Positions 11,902 through 24,600 of a stretch of DNA of 64,000 nucleotides are shown piece after piece. Where the stretch lies: contig OX030967.1 of the NCBI GenBank assembly GCA_943735955.1, forward strand, positions 497,380-561,379. The letters run 5' to 3'. Both the position numbers and the translations under genes were made by a program. This DNA is from Piscicola geometra (lineage: Eukaryota; Annelida; Clitellata; Hirudinida; Piscicolidae). The notes below the pieces were generated by a model. That model made no database searches and was not told the DNA's origin. It saw nothing but the letters and a program-made list of their open reading frames with translations. The stretch's first letter is position 1; each line of letters opens with the position of its first letter.

Positions 11902-14900
11902 CAATGCAACTTCTCGTTTGTCGTTCTCAGACAACTCTCGACGCTGGCAAGTGCCTGCATTGGTCGCCGCTGGGCCGTCGGACGATACCGCACTTTCAGT
12001 GCAATTTCGACGTAAGTTTTGCAAACTATTGTCGTGGAGGAGTTCACAAAAACCGAACTTGACTAAAATATTGGATAATTTCAAAAGCATTTTGAATAAT
12101 TAACATCTTTTTCGTTATCAAAAGAAATGAAAAAGAAGCCGTGATACGTTATACTACATTTTGGAAAGTACGAAATAAAATATTCAAACAAAATTTGATT
12201 CAAGTTTGCTTTAGGGGATCCTATAAAATAACTCTTCAACAACTTTTATATCGAAAAAATATTTTTAATTTCCAAAAACTTCATTTTTTCAATGTTTTGT
12301 TTCTGTTTTTCCCAAATTCTACAAATTTACTGCTTTTCCTAATTTGCCGCTCTGGGCTCTTTAAGCTCATCTTTAAATCCAGCCCTGATTGTCCTATCAT
12401 TATCAGCACCATAACCATATCATCACTACTTCAAAAATGAAACCCGATGGTCTTCTCATCATAAGCACACTGCCACTCACTATGTCTGGGTACAGGCACG
12501 ATTTCACCGTTCACTTGGACGAACAACTTCAAAGTTTGCAGAGAGTCCAAGAAGCTGATCATCTCAGCTGGTGGAAGAAGTAAGGGTGGGTTGGAAGAAA
12601 GAGTTGGTTTGTGAGGGAATGAAGGGATGTTTTTTGGAGAATAATTCTTGGTGAATGATTGTTCGAACATATGGGTAAATATGACGGGTTGGTGCAGTGA
12701 TGAAAATGAACATGACTAGTTTAACAAACTAAGGTAGACAAATAAAAAAAGTGAAAAATATTTGGGAAATGATAAAGGAAGGAATCGCTTATGAAGGGGA
12801 AAGAGATCGCTGGATCAGGAAGATGTAAGATCGTAGTATCATAAGTTTAATAGAAATTAAACTTAGAAATATAACTTGAAAACAAAAGATGATTTGATGA
12901 AGTGATGCTGTTAAATATGTTACGAACTATTTAGGGAACATTTTGATGATTGAAAATGTGATGTATATTAGAGATTCAAAGAATTTAAAATCACAAAATT
13001 AATTATTCATCATACAGTGAGGTTTTGAAGAAATCAACTGATAGAGGGTTGGAAATACTTATCAAAAAAGGAAATAATAAGATTTGAAGACATCGAAAAA
13101 ATGCCCTACCAATTTTATAAATCAGCATAAACTCTTAATTTAGAAAGATTATTGAAAAGCGAGTTTAGTATCGAAACAGGTGCTACTCGGAGGCACAAAC
13201 CTTGCTGTCTGGACTGCTCAGGCATTGTTCTCTTGTGCGGAACCAAAAAGCATTCGGTCGCGCAGACCACCAGCACCACCAGCAACAACGCACTTTTGCA
13301 GTTTCGTTCCATTTGGGAGGTTTTCTGAAGGATTTAAGCGGGTTTCAAGAAAGGAATGAGTTAGGGTTAGGGTTGAGAGTTTTTGTGGGACTTTTGAGAA
13401 GTTTGTAAGTGTCAAATGATGGGTTTAACTGCTGGGATTTTGGTGGGTTGCATTGGTTTAAGATTCAAAAATTGTGTGGGTAAATAGTGGATTGTTTTCA
13501 AATCAGGGTTGAAGGTATTTGTCTTGGTGCAAAATGAAGTTGGTTGATGTTTTAATAATTTTGACAAAATTAGTTTTAACTTACGAGTGACTAAATTAAA
13601 TCAAAAGTTGGTATTTGTGTATAATAAATAAATTACAGCTGCATAATACCGATCTAAAAGCTCAATTTATACATTATATAAAGTTCATTCCACATACCGG
13701 TTTTAGTTCCAGGAAAGCTTGTTGCGATACTTGGGGCTTTCTTTTGCAGATAACGGTCAAGTTTAAATACACCTTTTGCGCTGCTATATATACAAAACCC
13801 CCACACTCATTTTCACTTATCTTCTTCCTTTCATCATCATTCCATTTTTAGTCCAAACCAGTCACATACCCTATTATGCCATAAAGACATCCCATCGCAC
13901 CATTAATTAAACTTAAATCATTTACAGTTAATCTCTCTTCTCTTCTTTTCTTAATTTGAGCCTATTCATTTCATCTTTTAAACTAGGTCTTCTCTTTCCT
14001 TTAACAATGCGTCAACGGCAACAGGCATTTTTCTTTGCATCTTGCTCCGTCCGATCAGACACTCATCTTTTTTATTGCTCTAGACTTTTGAAAGCGGCAG
14101 CTCAAGAACTTTATCATTCGACAACTTTCTGAACGGCTCACATTGTATCCGGCAGTGTTATTTTCGTAACGAAAACGAAAACGACAGTTCTGAATAATCG
14201 TTCCACGGAAATAAAAACTAAATTTATTTTAAAAACGAAAACGAAAATAAAAACTATAACTATTTCCAAAACGAAACTGAAATAAAAAGGATAATTATTT
14301 TCAAAACGAAAATTAAATAAATTTCAAAGTATGCCATAATATGCAAATGAATAATTTATATAAAAATATATGTCTTTGTTATAAACATTCTCTTTGGGCT
14401 TTATGAAAGTAGCGCCATTTACAAAACGTTTTTTTATTACCGCTTCGCTTTGTCAATTAAATTATCACTTATTTTAATCGTAAATTTGTTATTATATTTC
14501 AATTATGTTATTAATCAATAATTTACGTACTCAATTCTTATAATAATTCAACTGACTGTTAATTTTTAAAACTCATTTGTTGTTAATATACAGTTCTATT
14601 TTACTTTTTCATTTTAAGCGTTCTCGAATTTTAAAGATCGCTATAGAATTTATTTATTTGATTGATTTATGATCAATTAATTTTTTTAGATATAAAAAAA
14701 TTGTATTTATAGTTGTAAGTTAATATATTTTCAAAACTAAAATGAAAATAAAAACTTTAATTCTTTTCAAAACTGAAACGAAAATAAAAACTTCAATTCT
14801 TTTAAAAACGAAGACGAAATTAAAAACTTTATTTTTTTTCAAAACAAAAACGAAATAAAAACTAAAATGAATTAAAACTTGAAGCCAACTGCAGGGGAGC

Positions 14901-15632
14901 CTGCTTGCGTTGTACGCCCTATAATAATGCTTGTCATTATTATTATTATTGTTATTATTATTATTATTTCTAAATTATTAGAGTTTGCGAAAAGTATGAA
15001 CGGAATAAAACGGAGAAAAAAGCTACGTTTCGACTCATTAAAAAACTTTCGAAATGAAACTGCGCATGCGAAGCCTTTAAAGATTCACTTTAAATCATTC
15101 ACCTCTAACCTTGACCTTCGAGAATATAGTCCGCAATTTTCAAATTTAAAAAAATCAACTTTTCTTGATACTTAATTGAAAGATTTTAGAATTTGTGCTG
15201 ATCTCAAATGGGTGGAATGACATTTGGAATGATGAAATATAGAGCTAAGAAAATGGTTATCTAGAATCTTCAATTCTTGGGCAATTTGCTATATTTAAAA
15301 TGATTTCATTAGGTCTATTGCCCGCTAATTGGAGATATAAGTGCATCTAATTTAACCCGACTTCATCATCAACCCAGCAATCTACCTCTATATTCTTCCG
15401 CCAATTTCCCAACCATTTTCATTCCAATTTGTTAATTTATCTAACTAAGTAATCATTGATTGACCATTAAAATTAGCCTGAAATAGAAAGTTTAAATCGT
15501 GTACACACGTTTGTAAAAAGGCCTACTTAGATACCTTGGTTCCCAATTGAACTCGGTGCAATAACAAGCAACTTGCGCAAGAACAACACTCATTTGGAGA
15601 GGTCAGGCAACCCCATGCAGCATTGGCTGTGG
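11902..15632 (-). CDS. Putative minus-strand gene of unknown product, four candidate exons
   Basis: Four GT-AG exon candidates with mutually compatible phases: 15632-15535 (CATTGCAG / ACCAAG|GTATCT; Cys-rich, WGCLTSPNECCSCASC), 13324-13201 (CCTTCAG / CAAG|GTTTGT; SALLLVVLVVCATECFLV), 12567-12481 (TTCCACCAG / CATA|GTGAGT; FLDSLQTLKLFVQVNGEIV then PVPRH) and 12025-11902 (GACAATAG / CATTG|GTATGC; YVEIALKVRYRP and LASVESCLRTTNEKLHW). All stand out as GC-richer islands in AT-rich DNA, and arrays lie beside the first acceptor and last donor, as in the two recognised genes. I do not recognise the protein. Single exons could be wrong; the 12.5-kb one is the most convincing. Confidence 0.35.
12481..12567 (-). 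CDS. Candidate internal exon: FLDSLQTLKLFVQVNGEIV
   Basis: 87 nt with a good acceptor (CTTCTTCCACCAG) and a consensus donor (GTGAGT). The open frame looks like folded protein. No family assigned. Confidence 0.45.
14150..14878. mobile_element. Possible hAT-like non-autonomous element
   Basis: Starts CAGTGTTATTTTCGTAACGA and has AAAACGAAAACGAAA blocks at both ends in the same orientation, with an L2 3' end at 14618-14680. No matching inverted terminus or target duplication was found. Confidence 0.3.
14879..14970 (+). mobile_element. SINE 3' end fragment, diverged
   Basis: GTACGCCCTATAATAATGCT then TGTC and (ATT)n, like the 3' end of the SINE at 28100-28275. Confidence 0.45.
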
Positions 15633-15668
15633 CTGCAATGTTATTTCAGACTAGTGAGCGCTTAAAAA

Positions 15669-18600
15669 TAGTCTGGAGAGAAAATGAGTAAAGGGAGGAA
15701 TTGGGGAAAGGGAGGATGTGTTGAAAGGAGAATGTGTTGAAGGGAGGATGTGTTGAAGGGAGGATGTGTTGAAGTGAGGATGTGGTGAAGGGAGGATGTG
15801 TTGAAGGGAGGAATTGGGGAAAGGGAGGATGTGTTGAAAGGAGAATGTGTTGAAGGGAGGATGTGTTGAAAGGAGAATGTGTTGAAGTGAGGATGTGGTG
15901 AAGGGAGGATGTGTTGAAGGGAGGAATTGGGGAAAGGGAGGATGTGTTGAAGGGAGAATGTGTTGAAGGGAGGAATTGGGGAAAGGGAGGATGTGTTGAA
16001 AGGAGAATGTGTTGAAGGGAGGATGTGTTGAAGGGAGGAATTGGGGAAAGGGAGGATGTGTTGAAGGGAGAATGTGTTGAAGGGAGGAATTGGGGAAAGG
16101 GAGGATGTGTTGAAAGGAGAATGTGTTGAAGGGAGGATGTGTTGAAGGGAGGAATTGGGGAAAGGGAGGATGTGTTGAAGGGAGGATGTGTTGAAGGGAG
16201 GAATTGGGGAAAGGGAGGATGTGTTGAAAGGAGAATGTGTTGAAGGGAGGATGTGTTGAAGGGAGGAATTGGGGAAAGGGAGGATGTGTTGAAGGGAGAA
16301 TGTGTTGAAAGGAGAATGTGTTGAAGGGAGGATGTGTTGAAGGGAGGATGTGTTGAAGGGAGGATGTGTTGAAGGGAGGAATTGGGGAAAGGGAGGATGT
16401 GTTGAAAGGAGAATGTGTTGAAAGGAGAATGTGTTGAAGGGAGGATGTGTTGAAGGGAGGATGTGTTGAAGGGAGGAATTGGGGAAAGGGAGGATGTGTT
16501 GAAAGGAGAATGTGTTGAAGGGAGGATGTGTTGAAGGGAGGATGTGTTGAAGGGAGGATGTGGTGAAGGGAGGATGGGGTGAAGGGAGGATGTGTTGAAG
16601 GGAGGATGTGGTGAAGGGAGGATGTGTTGAAGGGAGGATGTGTTGAAGGGAGGATGTGTTGAAGGGAGGATGTATTGAAGGGAGGATGGGGTGAAGGGAG
16701 GATGTGTTGAAGAGAGGATGTGTTGAAGGGAGGATGTGGTGAAAGGAGGATGTGTTGAAGGGAGGATGTGGTGAAGGGAGGATGTGTTGAAGGGAGGATG
16801 TGTTGAAGGGAGGATGTGTTGAAGGGAGGATGTGTTGAAGGGAGGATGTGGTGAAGGGAGGATGTGTTGAAGGGAGGATGTAGTGAAGGGAGGATGGGGT
16901 GAAGGGAGGATGTGTTGAAGGGAGGATGTGTTGAAGGGAGGATGTGGTGAAGAGAGGATGGGGTGAAGGGAGGATGTGTTGAAGGGAGGATGTGTTGAAG
17001 GGAGGATGTGGTGAAGGGAGGATGTGTTGAAGGGAGGATGTGTTGAAGGGAGGATGTTTTGAAGAGAGGATGTGTTGAAGGGAGGATGTGTTGAAGGGAG
17101 GATGTGGTGAAGAGAGGATGAGGTGAAAGGAGGATGTGTTGAAGGGAGGATGTGTTGAAAGGAGGATGTGTTGAAAGGAGGATGTGTTGAAGGGAGGATG
17201 TGGTGAAGTGAGGATGTGGTGAAGGGAGGATGTGGTGAAGGGAGGATGTGTTGAAGGGAGGATGTGTTGAAGGGAGGATGGGGTGAAGGGAGGATGTGTT
17301 GAAGGGAGGATGTGTTGAAGAGAGGATGTGTTGAAGGGAGGATGTGGTGAAGGGAGGATGGAGTGAAGGGAGGATGTGTTGAAGGGAGGATGGGGTGAAG
17401 GGAGGATGTGTTGAAGGGAGGATGTGTTGAAGAGAGGATGTGTTGAAGGGAGGATGTGGTGAAGGGAGGATGGAGTGAAGGGAGGATGTGTTGAAGGGAG
17501 GATGTGTTGAAGGGAGGATGTGTTGAAGGGAGGATGGGGTGAAGGGAGGATGTGTTGAAGGGAGGATGTGTTGAAGGGAGGATGTGTCGAAGGGAGGATG
17601 GGGTGAAGGGAGGATGGGGTGAAGGGAGGATGTGGTGAAGGGAGGATGTGGTGAAGGGAGGATGTGTTGAAGGGAGGATGTGGTGAAGAGAGGATGGGGT
17701 GAAAGGAGGATGTGTTGAAGGAAGGATGTGGTGAAGGGAGGATGTGTTGAAGGGAGGATGTGGTGAAGGGAGGATGTGGTGAAGGGAGGATGTAGTGAAG
17801 GGAGGATGGGGTGAAGGGAGGATGTGTTGAAGGGAGGATGTGTTGAAGGGAGGATGTGGTGAAGAGAGGATGGGGTGAAGGGAGGATGTGTTGAAGGGAG
17901 GAATTGGGGAAAGGGAGGATGTGTTGAAGGGAGGATGTGTTGAAGGGAGGAATTGGGGAAAGGGAGGATGTGTTGAAAGGAGAATGTGTTGAAGGGAGGA
18001 TGTGTTGAAGGGAGGAATTGGGGAAAGGGAGGATGTGTTGAAGGGAGAATGTGTTGAAAGGAGAATGTGTTGAAGGGAGGATGTGTTGAAGGGAGGATGT
18101 GTTGAAGGGAGGATGTGTTGAAGGGAGGAATTGGGGAAAGGGAGGATGTGTTGAAAGGAGAATGTGTTGAAAGGAGAATGTGTTGAAGGGAGGATGTGTT
18201 GAAGGGAGGATGTGTTGAAGGGAGGAATTGGGGAAAGGGAGGATGTGTTGAAAGGAGAATGTGTTGAAGGGAGGATGTGTTGAAGGGAGGATGTGTTGAA
18301 GGGAGGATGTGGTGAAGGGAGGATGGGGTGAAGGGAGGATGTGTTGAAGGGAGGATGTGGTGAAGGGAGGATGTGTTGAAGGGAGGATGTGTTGAAGGGA
18401 GGATGTGTTGAAGGGAGGATGTATTGAAGGGAGGATGGGGTGAAGGGAGGATGTGTTGAAGAGAGGATGTGTTGAAGGGAGGATGTGGTGAAAGGAGGAT
18501 GTGTTGAAGGGAGGATGTGTTGATGGGAGGATGTGGTGAAGGGAGGATGGGGTGAAAGGAGGATGTGTTGAAGAGAGGATGTGTTGAAGGGAGGATGTGT

Positions 18601-18820
18601 TGAAGGGAGGATGGGGTAAAGGGAGGATGGGGTGAAGGGAGGATGGGGTGAAGGGAGGATGTGGTGAAGGGAGGATGGGGTGAAGGGAGGATGTGTTGAA
18701 GGGAGGATGTGGTGAAGAGAGGATGGGGTGAAGGGAGGATGGGGTGAAGGGAGGATGGGGTGAAGGGAGGATGTGGTGAAGAGAGGATGTGTTGAAGGGA
18801 GGATGGGGTGAAGGGAGGAT
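15669..18820. repeat. 3.15-kb minisatellite, 16-bp unit
   Basis: Unit GGAGGATGTGTTGAAG with variants (TGGTGAAG, GGGGTGAAG, GAGAATG) and a 17-bp form GGAGGAATTGGGGAAAG. Because three 16-bp units make 48 nt, all minus-strand frames encode nearly the same peptide. Landmarks recur about 1.75 kb apart (TGTATTGAAG at 16671 and 18420), showing a large internal duplication. It ends about 36 nt before the candidate acceptor at 15633. Confidence 0.97.
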
Positions 18821-21562
18821 GTCATAGGAAAATCTCGGAGAAGAGAAATAAAGTATGCTGGTTTATTAAAAATGAAAATGTTGATAAAGCATCAGTGTTG
18901 TGAAATGATTATGAAGAATGTTGTGAAACAAAACAATTAATACTAATAATAGATGTTGATAATAAGGAAGATCACAACGATTAATAGGAGATAATGATAG
19001 GGCGCGGATGAAGATGATTTGGTCACTAGTGAGAATACGTGCAACCCATCTAGTGAGTCTTCACGTTCTAAAGGTCAATAAAAGTACTGAAGCCCGCTTC
19101 GAAGGTAGAGCCATAGAGACGATCGTTTTCTTCATCAACGCAGCAAGTTTCTTACTGAACATTGACTCCTTATAGCTCTTATGGAATTTGTATTGGAAGC
19201 TTCAAAGATGAATGGAAAAGGTGCTGAGTGTTTGGGAGGATGATGGTGGTGAAGAAAGAAACTGGAAGCTCTGAAGCGATTTCAAATTATTTCCCATTTT
19301 TCATCATTTTCTAATAATACTTAAATAAATTAATCGGATGAAAATTATGTTCAAAATAAGCTTTTATACTTTTCTTGAAATTAAAAATCTCGAATTAAAT
19401 AAATAAATTTACGATCGCCAAAGAAACAGAAATCTAAATATTTGAATTTGAATTTCGAAGTGAGATTTATATTCGGCAAACAGAAAAAGGAAGGTGGAGC
19501 GAAGGAAAAGAATTGTTGAATAAAAGTGGGGAACTATGGGAGATGCTACGGGTGTCTTGAACCCTTGAGGGTGTTGGCTTGCCATGTTTGTGAGTGGTGT
19601 ATGAATAGATAGCTGAGTGAATGAGTTGTTGGGTGAGAAGGTTGTTGGGTAGTAAGCCAAAAAGTTATGTGAGGGATGTATGGATAGTCTTTGGTTGCCA
19701 TCTTGGCATTGTAATAGACTGAAGTGGGGGAATTTGGAGTATTATTTATATAAAAGCTGAAATATTTCTAAAATCATTGAACTTCTATAAATATAACAGA
19801 CCCTTTTTCCATTAACATTTAAAAAGAAGTTGAATAAAAGTAGATAATGAAACTAATTGATTCTGTTTCATCGGCGGATAAATCTCCTGGTCTTAGCAAA
19901 CCATGAAGGCATTATGGCGCATTAGTTATGCTTTTAGACGAAAAATTAGAAGAAATAAAACTAGAATCCTCAACCGAATAGTTTATAAATGGAAATAAGG
20001 TCTTCCTTCAGTTGGATCACGCCTGGTAACTGCAGGAAATATTGAGTGAGGGCAGGAATCGAAGACCCGCCATTCAGAACAACGTCAAGTTTTTAAATAA
20101 TTAGATCCACCCATAGTTTAGTAAGAGACAATCTCGAATGCTGATTCAGGAAACCTTTCAATCGAATAATTAAGAGTGAATCACGTTGCATGTGATGAAT
20201 CTTTAATTCTTTAATGATTACTTGATTGTTTTTCATTAGGTGTAATTAAATTCGTGTGATTAGACTAATTGAAAATTCATTTGAATCTTTCTTTTATTAA
20301 TTTTCAACAATTAAAATTGGAATGTCATTTATAAAAATACGACGAAGAAGGATTGAAGAAATATAAATAGTTCACCGCAAGTTCAAAACTAATAGATTTT
20401 GTATAAAAATATTTTCAAAATAAAACTGCAGTTAATACTGCAAAAAGTGACAAATAAGGCTCTACCCAACTCACAAATTATGTTATATTATGGAATAATC
20501 GATATTTTGAGTTTTTTAAAATCTAATTTATGTCGCTCCGAAGCTAAATAACATTGATTCAAATCTGATTCTTCCACAGGCAAGAGTTCTTCTTGGAAGC
20601 CAAAAATAATTTTTGGATCGAAAAAAAGGAATTAGCATGAACATCATTTTGAATTGGAAGAAAATAAATGAAGCGTAGGAATAAATAAGTAATTAATTAG
20701 TTTAGCAAATAATTATTAAATAAATAAGTAATTAAATAAATAAATACAAAACAAATTGTTTAACTTTTAGGAAATAAATAAACTAATAGTTAATTAAATA
20801 ATTAATTAAGTAATTACTTTTTATACATGTACACCAAAAAAGATTATCAAAAAAAATTATATAAGGAAACAACAAAGTTGTGTCTTTTCGATACTTTTAT
20901 TTCAGATTTTTTCTTAGTTTTGTGAAATATTGTTATGCAGTCAGACGGGGACATTTACAACTTGATCAATGGCAAATCAATAAAAACATTTTTGATTAAA
21001 AACAAACTTATTCAAGTCTTCTCGTAAGACCTGAGCTGCAGATGCCGACCACAGCTGTCGAGAGGGCAATGTCTCAAATGTGAACAAGATGCAAATACAA
21101 ATTGCAGATTGGAACAAAGTTTTAGCATCTCGGTAAAATAATTTATTTAGTGAAAGAGTAAAATAAGTTTAAAAAGCTTAATAGCTGAAAGTCCAAGTAA
21201 ATAACATGGCGCAATTCATTAATCATGAATTCCTACTCATCTATAAAAACGTAAGGCAAATAAGTTGAAACTGTACATCTGTAATACAGTGTTATATACT
21301 ATATAACTTTTTGAAAGAAATATCCCATAGTTTTCGGTAATAAAAAGAACAATTCTCTATATTGCATTTATATCAGTTTTAAAATGGAAAATTAAATGTC
21401 TTATAAAACACGTTTGTTTGAACTCAATTATTGACACACTTCAATCTCACTGCAGCACCGCCGTCAACTTATGAGAGCACGAATGCCGCATGAATGGCAT
21501 GTGAGAGAGACTTTGGTTGTTCTCGCTGGCAAGTTGCCAGTAAGATTTTCGATTGAAGAGAA
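18821..21562. other. Intergenic or untranslated sequence downstream of the RhoGEF
   Basis: AT-rich, with AATAAATAAGTAATTAATT-type low complexity at 20.65-20.83 kb. It should contain the RhoGEF 3' UTR (just below 21563). No convincing exon seen. Confidence 0.5.
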
Positions 21563-21614
21563 TCACGAGTCGAGGTGCTTCTTCTCCAGCACCGAAGTCA
21601 AGCAGGAGAGCCAC
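21563..21614 (-). CDS. FGD-like RhoGEF exon 11: PH C-terminal helix and stop
   Basis: The first base completes the Glu begun in exon 10, then WLSCLTSVLEKKHLDS and TGA (21565-21563). Acceptor CAACCTCCAG. The invariant Trp of the PH C-terminal helix is the first full codon. The long AT-rich 14-bp array at 21.8-22.5 kb lies in the preceding intron. No 3' UTR or polyadenylation site could be fixed with confidence. Confidence 0.85.
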
Positions 21615-24600
21615 CTGGAGGTTGCAAGAGAGTTGAGATTGCAAGACGACTGGAAATGAGAGAAAGAAGTGAATGGATGAGGGGTGAAGAGATCGAGGAG
21701 AATTGGTGGTGGAAAGGTCTTTTTGATTAATTAATATTTATTAATTATGATTATTAATTATTACTTGTTTATTATTTCTCTTTAATTATTTATTATTAAC
21801 TATTTATTATTAACTATTTATTATTAACTATTTATTATTAACTATTTATTATTAACTATTTATTAATAACTATTTATTATTAACTATTTATTATTAACTA
21901 TTTATTATTAACTATTTATTATTAACTATTTATTATTAACTATTTATTATTAACTATTTATTATTAACTATTTATTATTAACTATTTATTATTAACTATT
22001 TATTATTAACTATTTATTATTAACTATTTATTATTAACTATTTATTATTAACTATTTATTATTAACTATTTATTATTAACTATTTATTATTAACTATTTA
22101 TTATTAACTATTTATTATTAACTATTTATTATTAACTATTTATTATTAACTATTTATTATTAACTATTTATTATTAACTATTTATTATTAACTATTTATT
22201 ATTAACTATTTATTATTAACTATTTATTATTAACTATTTATTATTAACTATTTATTATTAACTATTTATTATTAACTATTTATTATTAACTATTTATTAT
22301 TAACTATTTGTTATTAACTATTTATTATTAACTATTTATTATTAACTATTTATTATTAACTATTTATTATTAACTATTTATTATTAACTATTTATTATTA
22401 ACTATTTATTATTAACTATTTATTATTAACTATTTATTATTAACTATTTATTATTTATTATTATTTATGATTAATTATGATTAATTTTTTTATTATTAAT
22501 TATGATTAATTATTTTTATTAATTATGATTAAATTTTTTTATTAACTAAGATTAATTATTTATTATTATTTATTCTTAATTCTGCCAGTCAGAAGAAGGT
22601 TGAGAATAGGAATGATATATGATGGCTAATGGCCGATGAGGATTCTTGTGTTTGCGATGATGACATCTTACTCATCCAAGTCCTTTTGGTTTTCAGCCTT
22701 GAAGGTTTTGGTGCTTTTGTTTGGCCACTTGAGGACGAAGGCATGTGCCTCTTGAGTCCTATTGCCTGCGCTGGAAATGCCTGCACCATTCTGGCCCGCC
22801 AGACTCAACTGCGCTCCTTGCAACGGAACACGCTCCAACCTTGCGACTTCTTGGTTCTATGATTTGAAAATGTATTTAAACAGTTTTAAATTCGGAAACG
22901 AATGTTACATGGAGAAAGTTAAAAGAACATGAAATAAAATACTCAAATTTTAAGTCTTGATGTCTGTAACCTAAATACTCCTATGTCCTTTCAATATTTT
23001 ATATTGATTGTCTATGAATAAAAATGGTATTTCATTATAAAAAACCTATTTTATATTTAAAATATTAATATTGTTATCAATATTTTAAGTTAACAATTAA
23101 TTGATAAATGAATATTATGTCTACAGAATATAACCATTACTTTCAGTAAAATCATTTATTAAATTTGTTGTAATCACAGAATTAACGAAGAATGTCACTT
23201 GAATTGAAGCATTAGAACTTGGAAAAGATGAAACCACGCTGACCTCTAGTGAGTAGAAGTTTCCACTCGAGTCGATTACGAACCACCCGTCCGTCCACTC
23301 GTTCCTCGATACCTTCACTTTCAACCTGCCTTCCAGCACTCTCAACTGTTGGTTCTGATGGGGGAGTTGTGCTGGTGAGGTTGTGGTGGGGAGGTTGTGG
23401 TGGTGAGGTTGTGCTGGTGAGGTTGTGGTGGGGAGGTTCTGATGGGAGGTTGTGGTGGTGAAGTTGTGGTGGTGAGGTTCTGATGGGAGGTTGTGGTGGT
23501 GAGGTTGTGGTGGTGAAGTTGGGGTGGTGAGGTTGTGGTGGTGAGGTTGTGGTGGTGAGGTTGTGCTGGTGAGGTTGTGGTGGGGAGGTTGTGGTGAAGA
23601 GGTTGTGGTGGTGAGGTTGTGGTGGGGAGGTTGTGGTGGTGAGGTTGTGGTGGGGAGGTTGTGGTGGGGAGGTTGTGGTGGAGAGGTTGTGGTGGTGAAG
23701 TTGTGGTGGTGAGGTTGTGGTGGTGAGGTTGTGGTGGTGAGGTTGTGGTGGGGAGGTTGTGGTGGAGAGGTTGTGGTGGTGAGGTTGTGGTGGTGAGGTT
23801 GTGGTGGTGAGGTTGTGGTGGTGAAGTTGTGGCCGATGAGATAATGGTATTGACAATTAATTGAAACTAATAAGAAAGCTATTAGAAGTAAATTAAACTC
23901 TAAGATTTATAAGATCAAGTCACCCGCAGTCTCTCAGCTGCCCCTTCTTGCTCCTCCAAGCAATCTGCACAGAACCGCTTCTTCCTCTTACTCTTTCTAT
24001 TATTCTCTTTATTATTTTTGACCAACTTATCACTATACTCAGTATGATCATCATCACCATCATCACCACTAGTTTTATTTTCATGGTTGTTTTTCTTTTT
24101 TCTAATTGGTTTCCAGTTGAAGCAGGTTTTGCAGTAGAACTGAAGAGGTGGATTTGGGTGAGATTATGCGCTTTCTAGAGAGTTTCGAAATTGGAAAAAA
24201 CTTTCTTCGCATTCATTTCAACAGTTTATTCAATGCATATATTCATCTCCATATATTCTAACTTGTCCACAATCAAAAACCTTTATATTAAAAGTTTCAC
24301 TTTCAGCCCATGAAAAAGATAAAAATAGATTTTGTTACCAGCACCATCATCATCACCATCATCTTCATCATAAGCGTCATCGTCATCACTACCATCACCG
24401 TCATCATCATGATCATCATCACCTTTTGACAGCCGACACACTGCACGCGCTTGGAGGGCAGTTCTTTGGCGCAGAAGGTGCACACCAGGTGCGGAGTTGC
24501 GTTGTTGCCTCCCTGGCCCAGAGAAGGAAGGCTGGACTTTGACTGGTGTGGGAGGAAGGTGAGGGGGAAGGTGGGGGGGTGCATTGGTAAGGATGACATG

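Noticed and set aside
13202..13324. Secreted peptide gene starting MERNCKSALLLVVLVV
   Set aside because: Looks like a signal peptide, but an acceptor just upstream and phase continuity with neighbouring exons favour an internal exon; undecided.
13355..13376. Telomere-like TTAGGGTTAGGG
   Set aside because: Barely two units; chance or minor relic, no telomeric context.
15646..18825. 1,059-codon Ser/Pro/His repeat frame
   Set aside because: 16-bp minisatellite read in any frame gives the same peptide.
18990..19190. First exon MFSKKLAALMKKTIVSMALP on the minus strand
   Set aside because: Short frame with no donor of the phase needed by the 15.6-kb exon and no upstream support.
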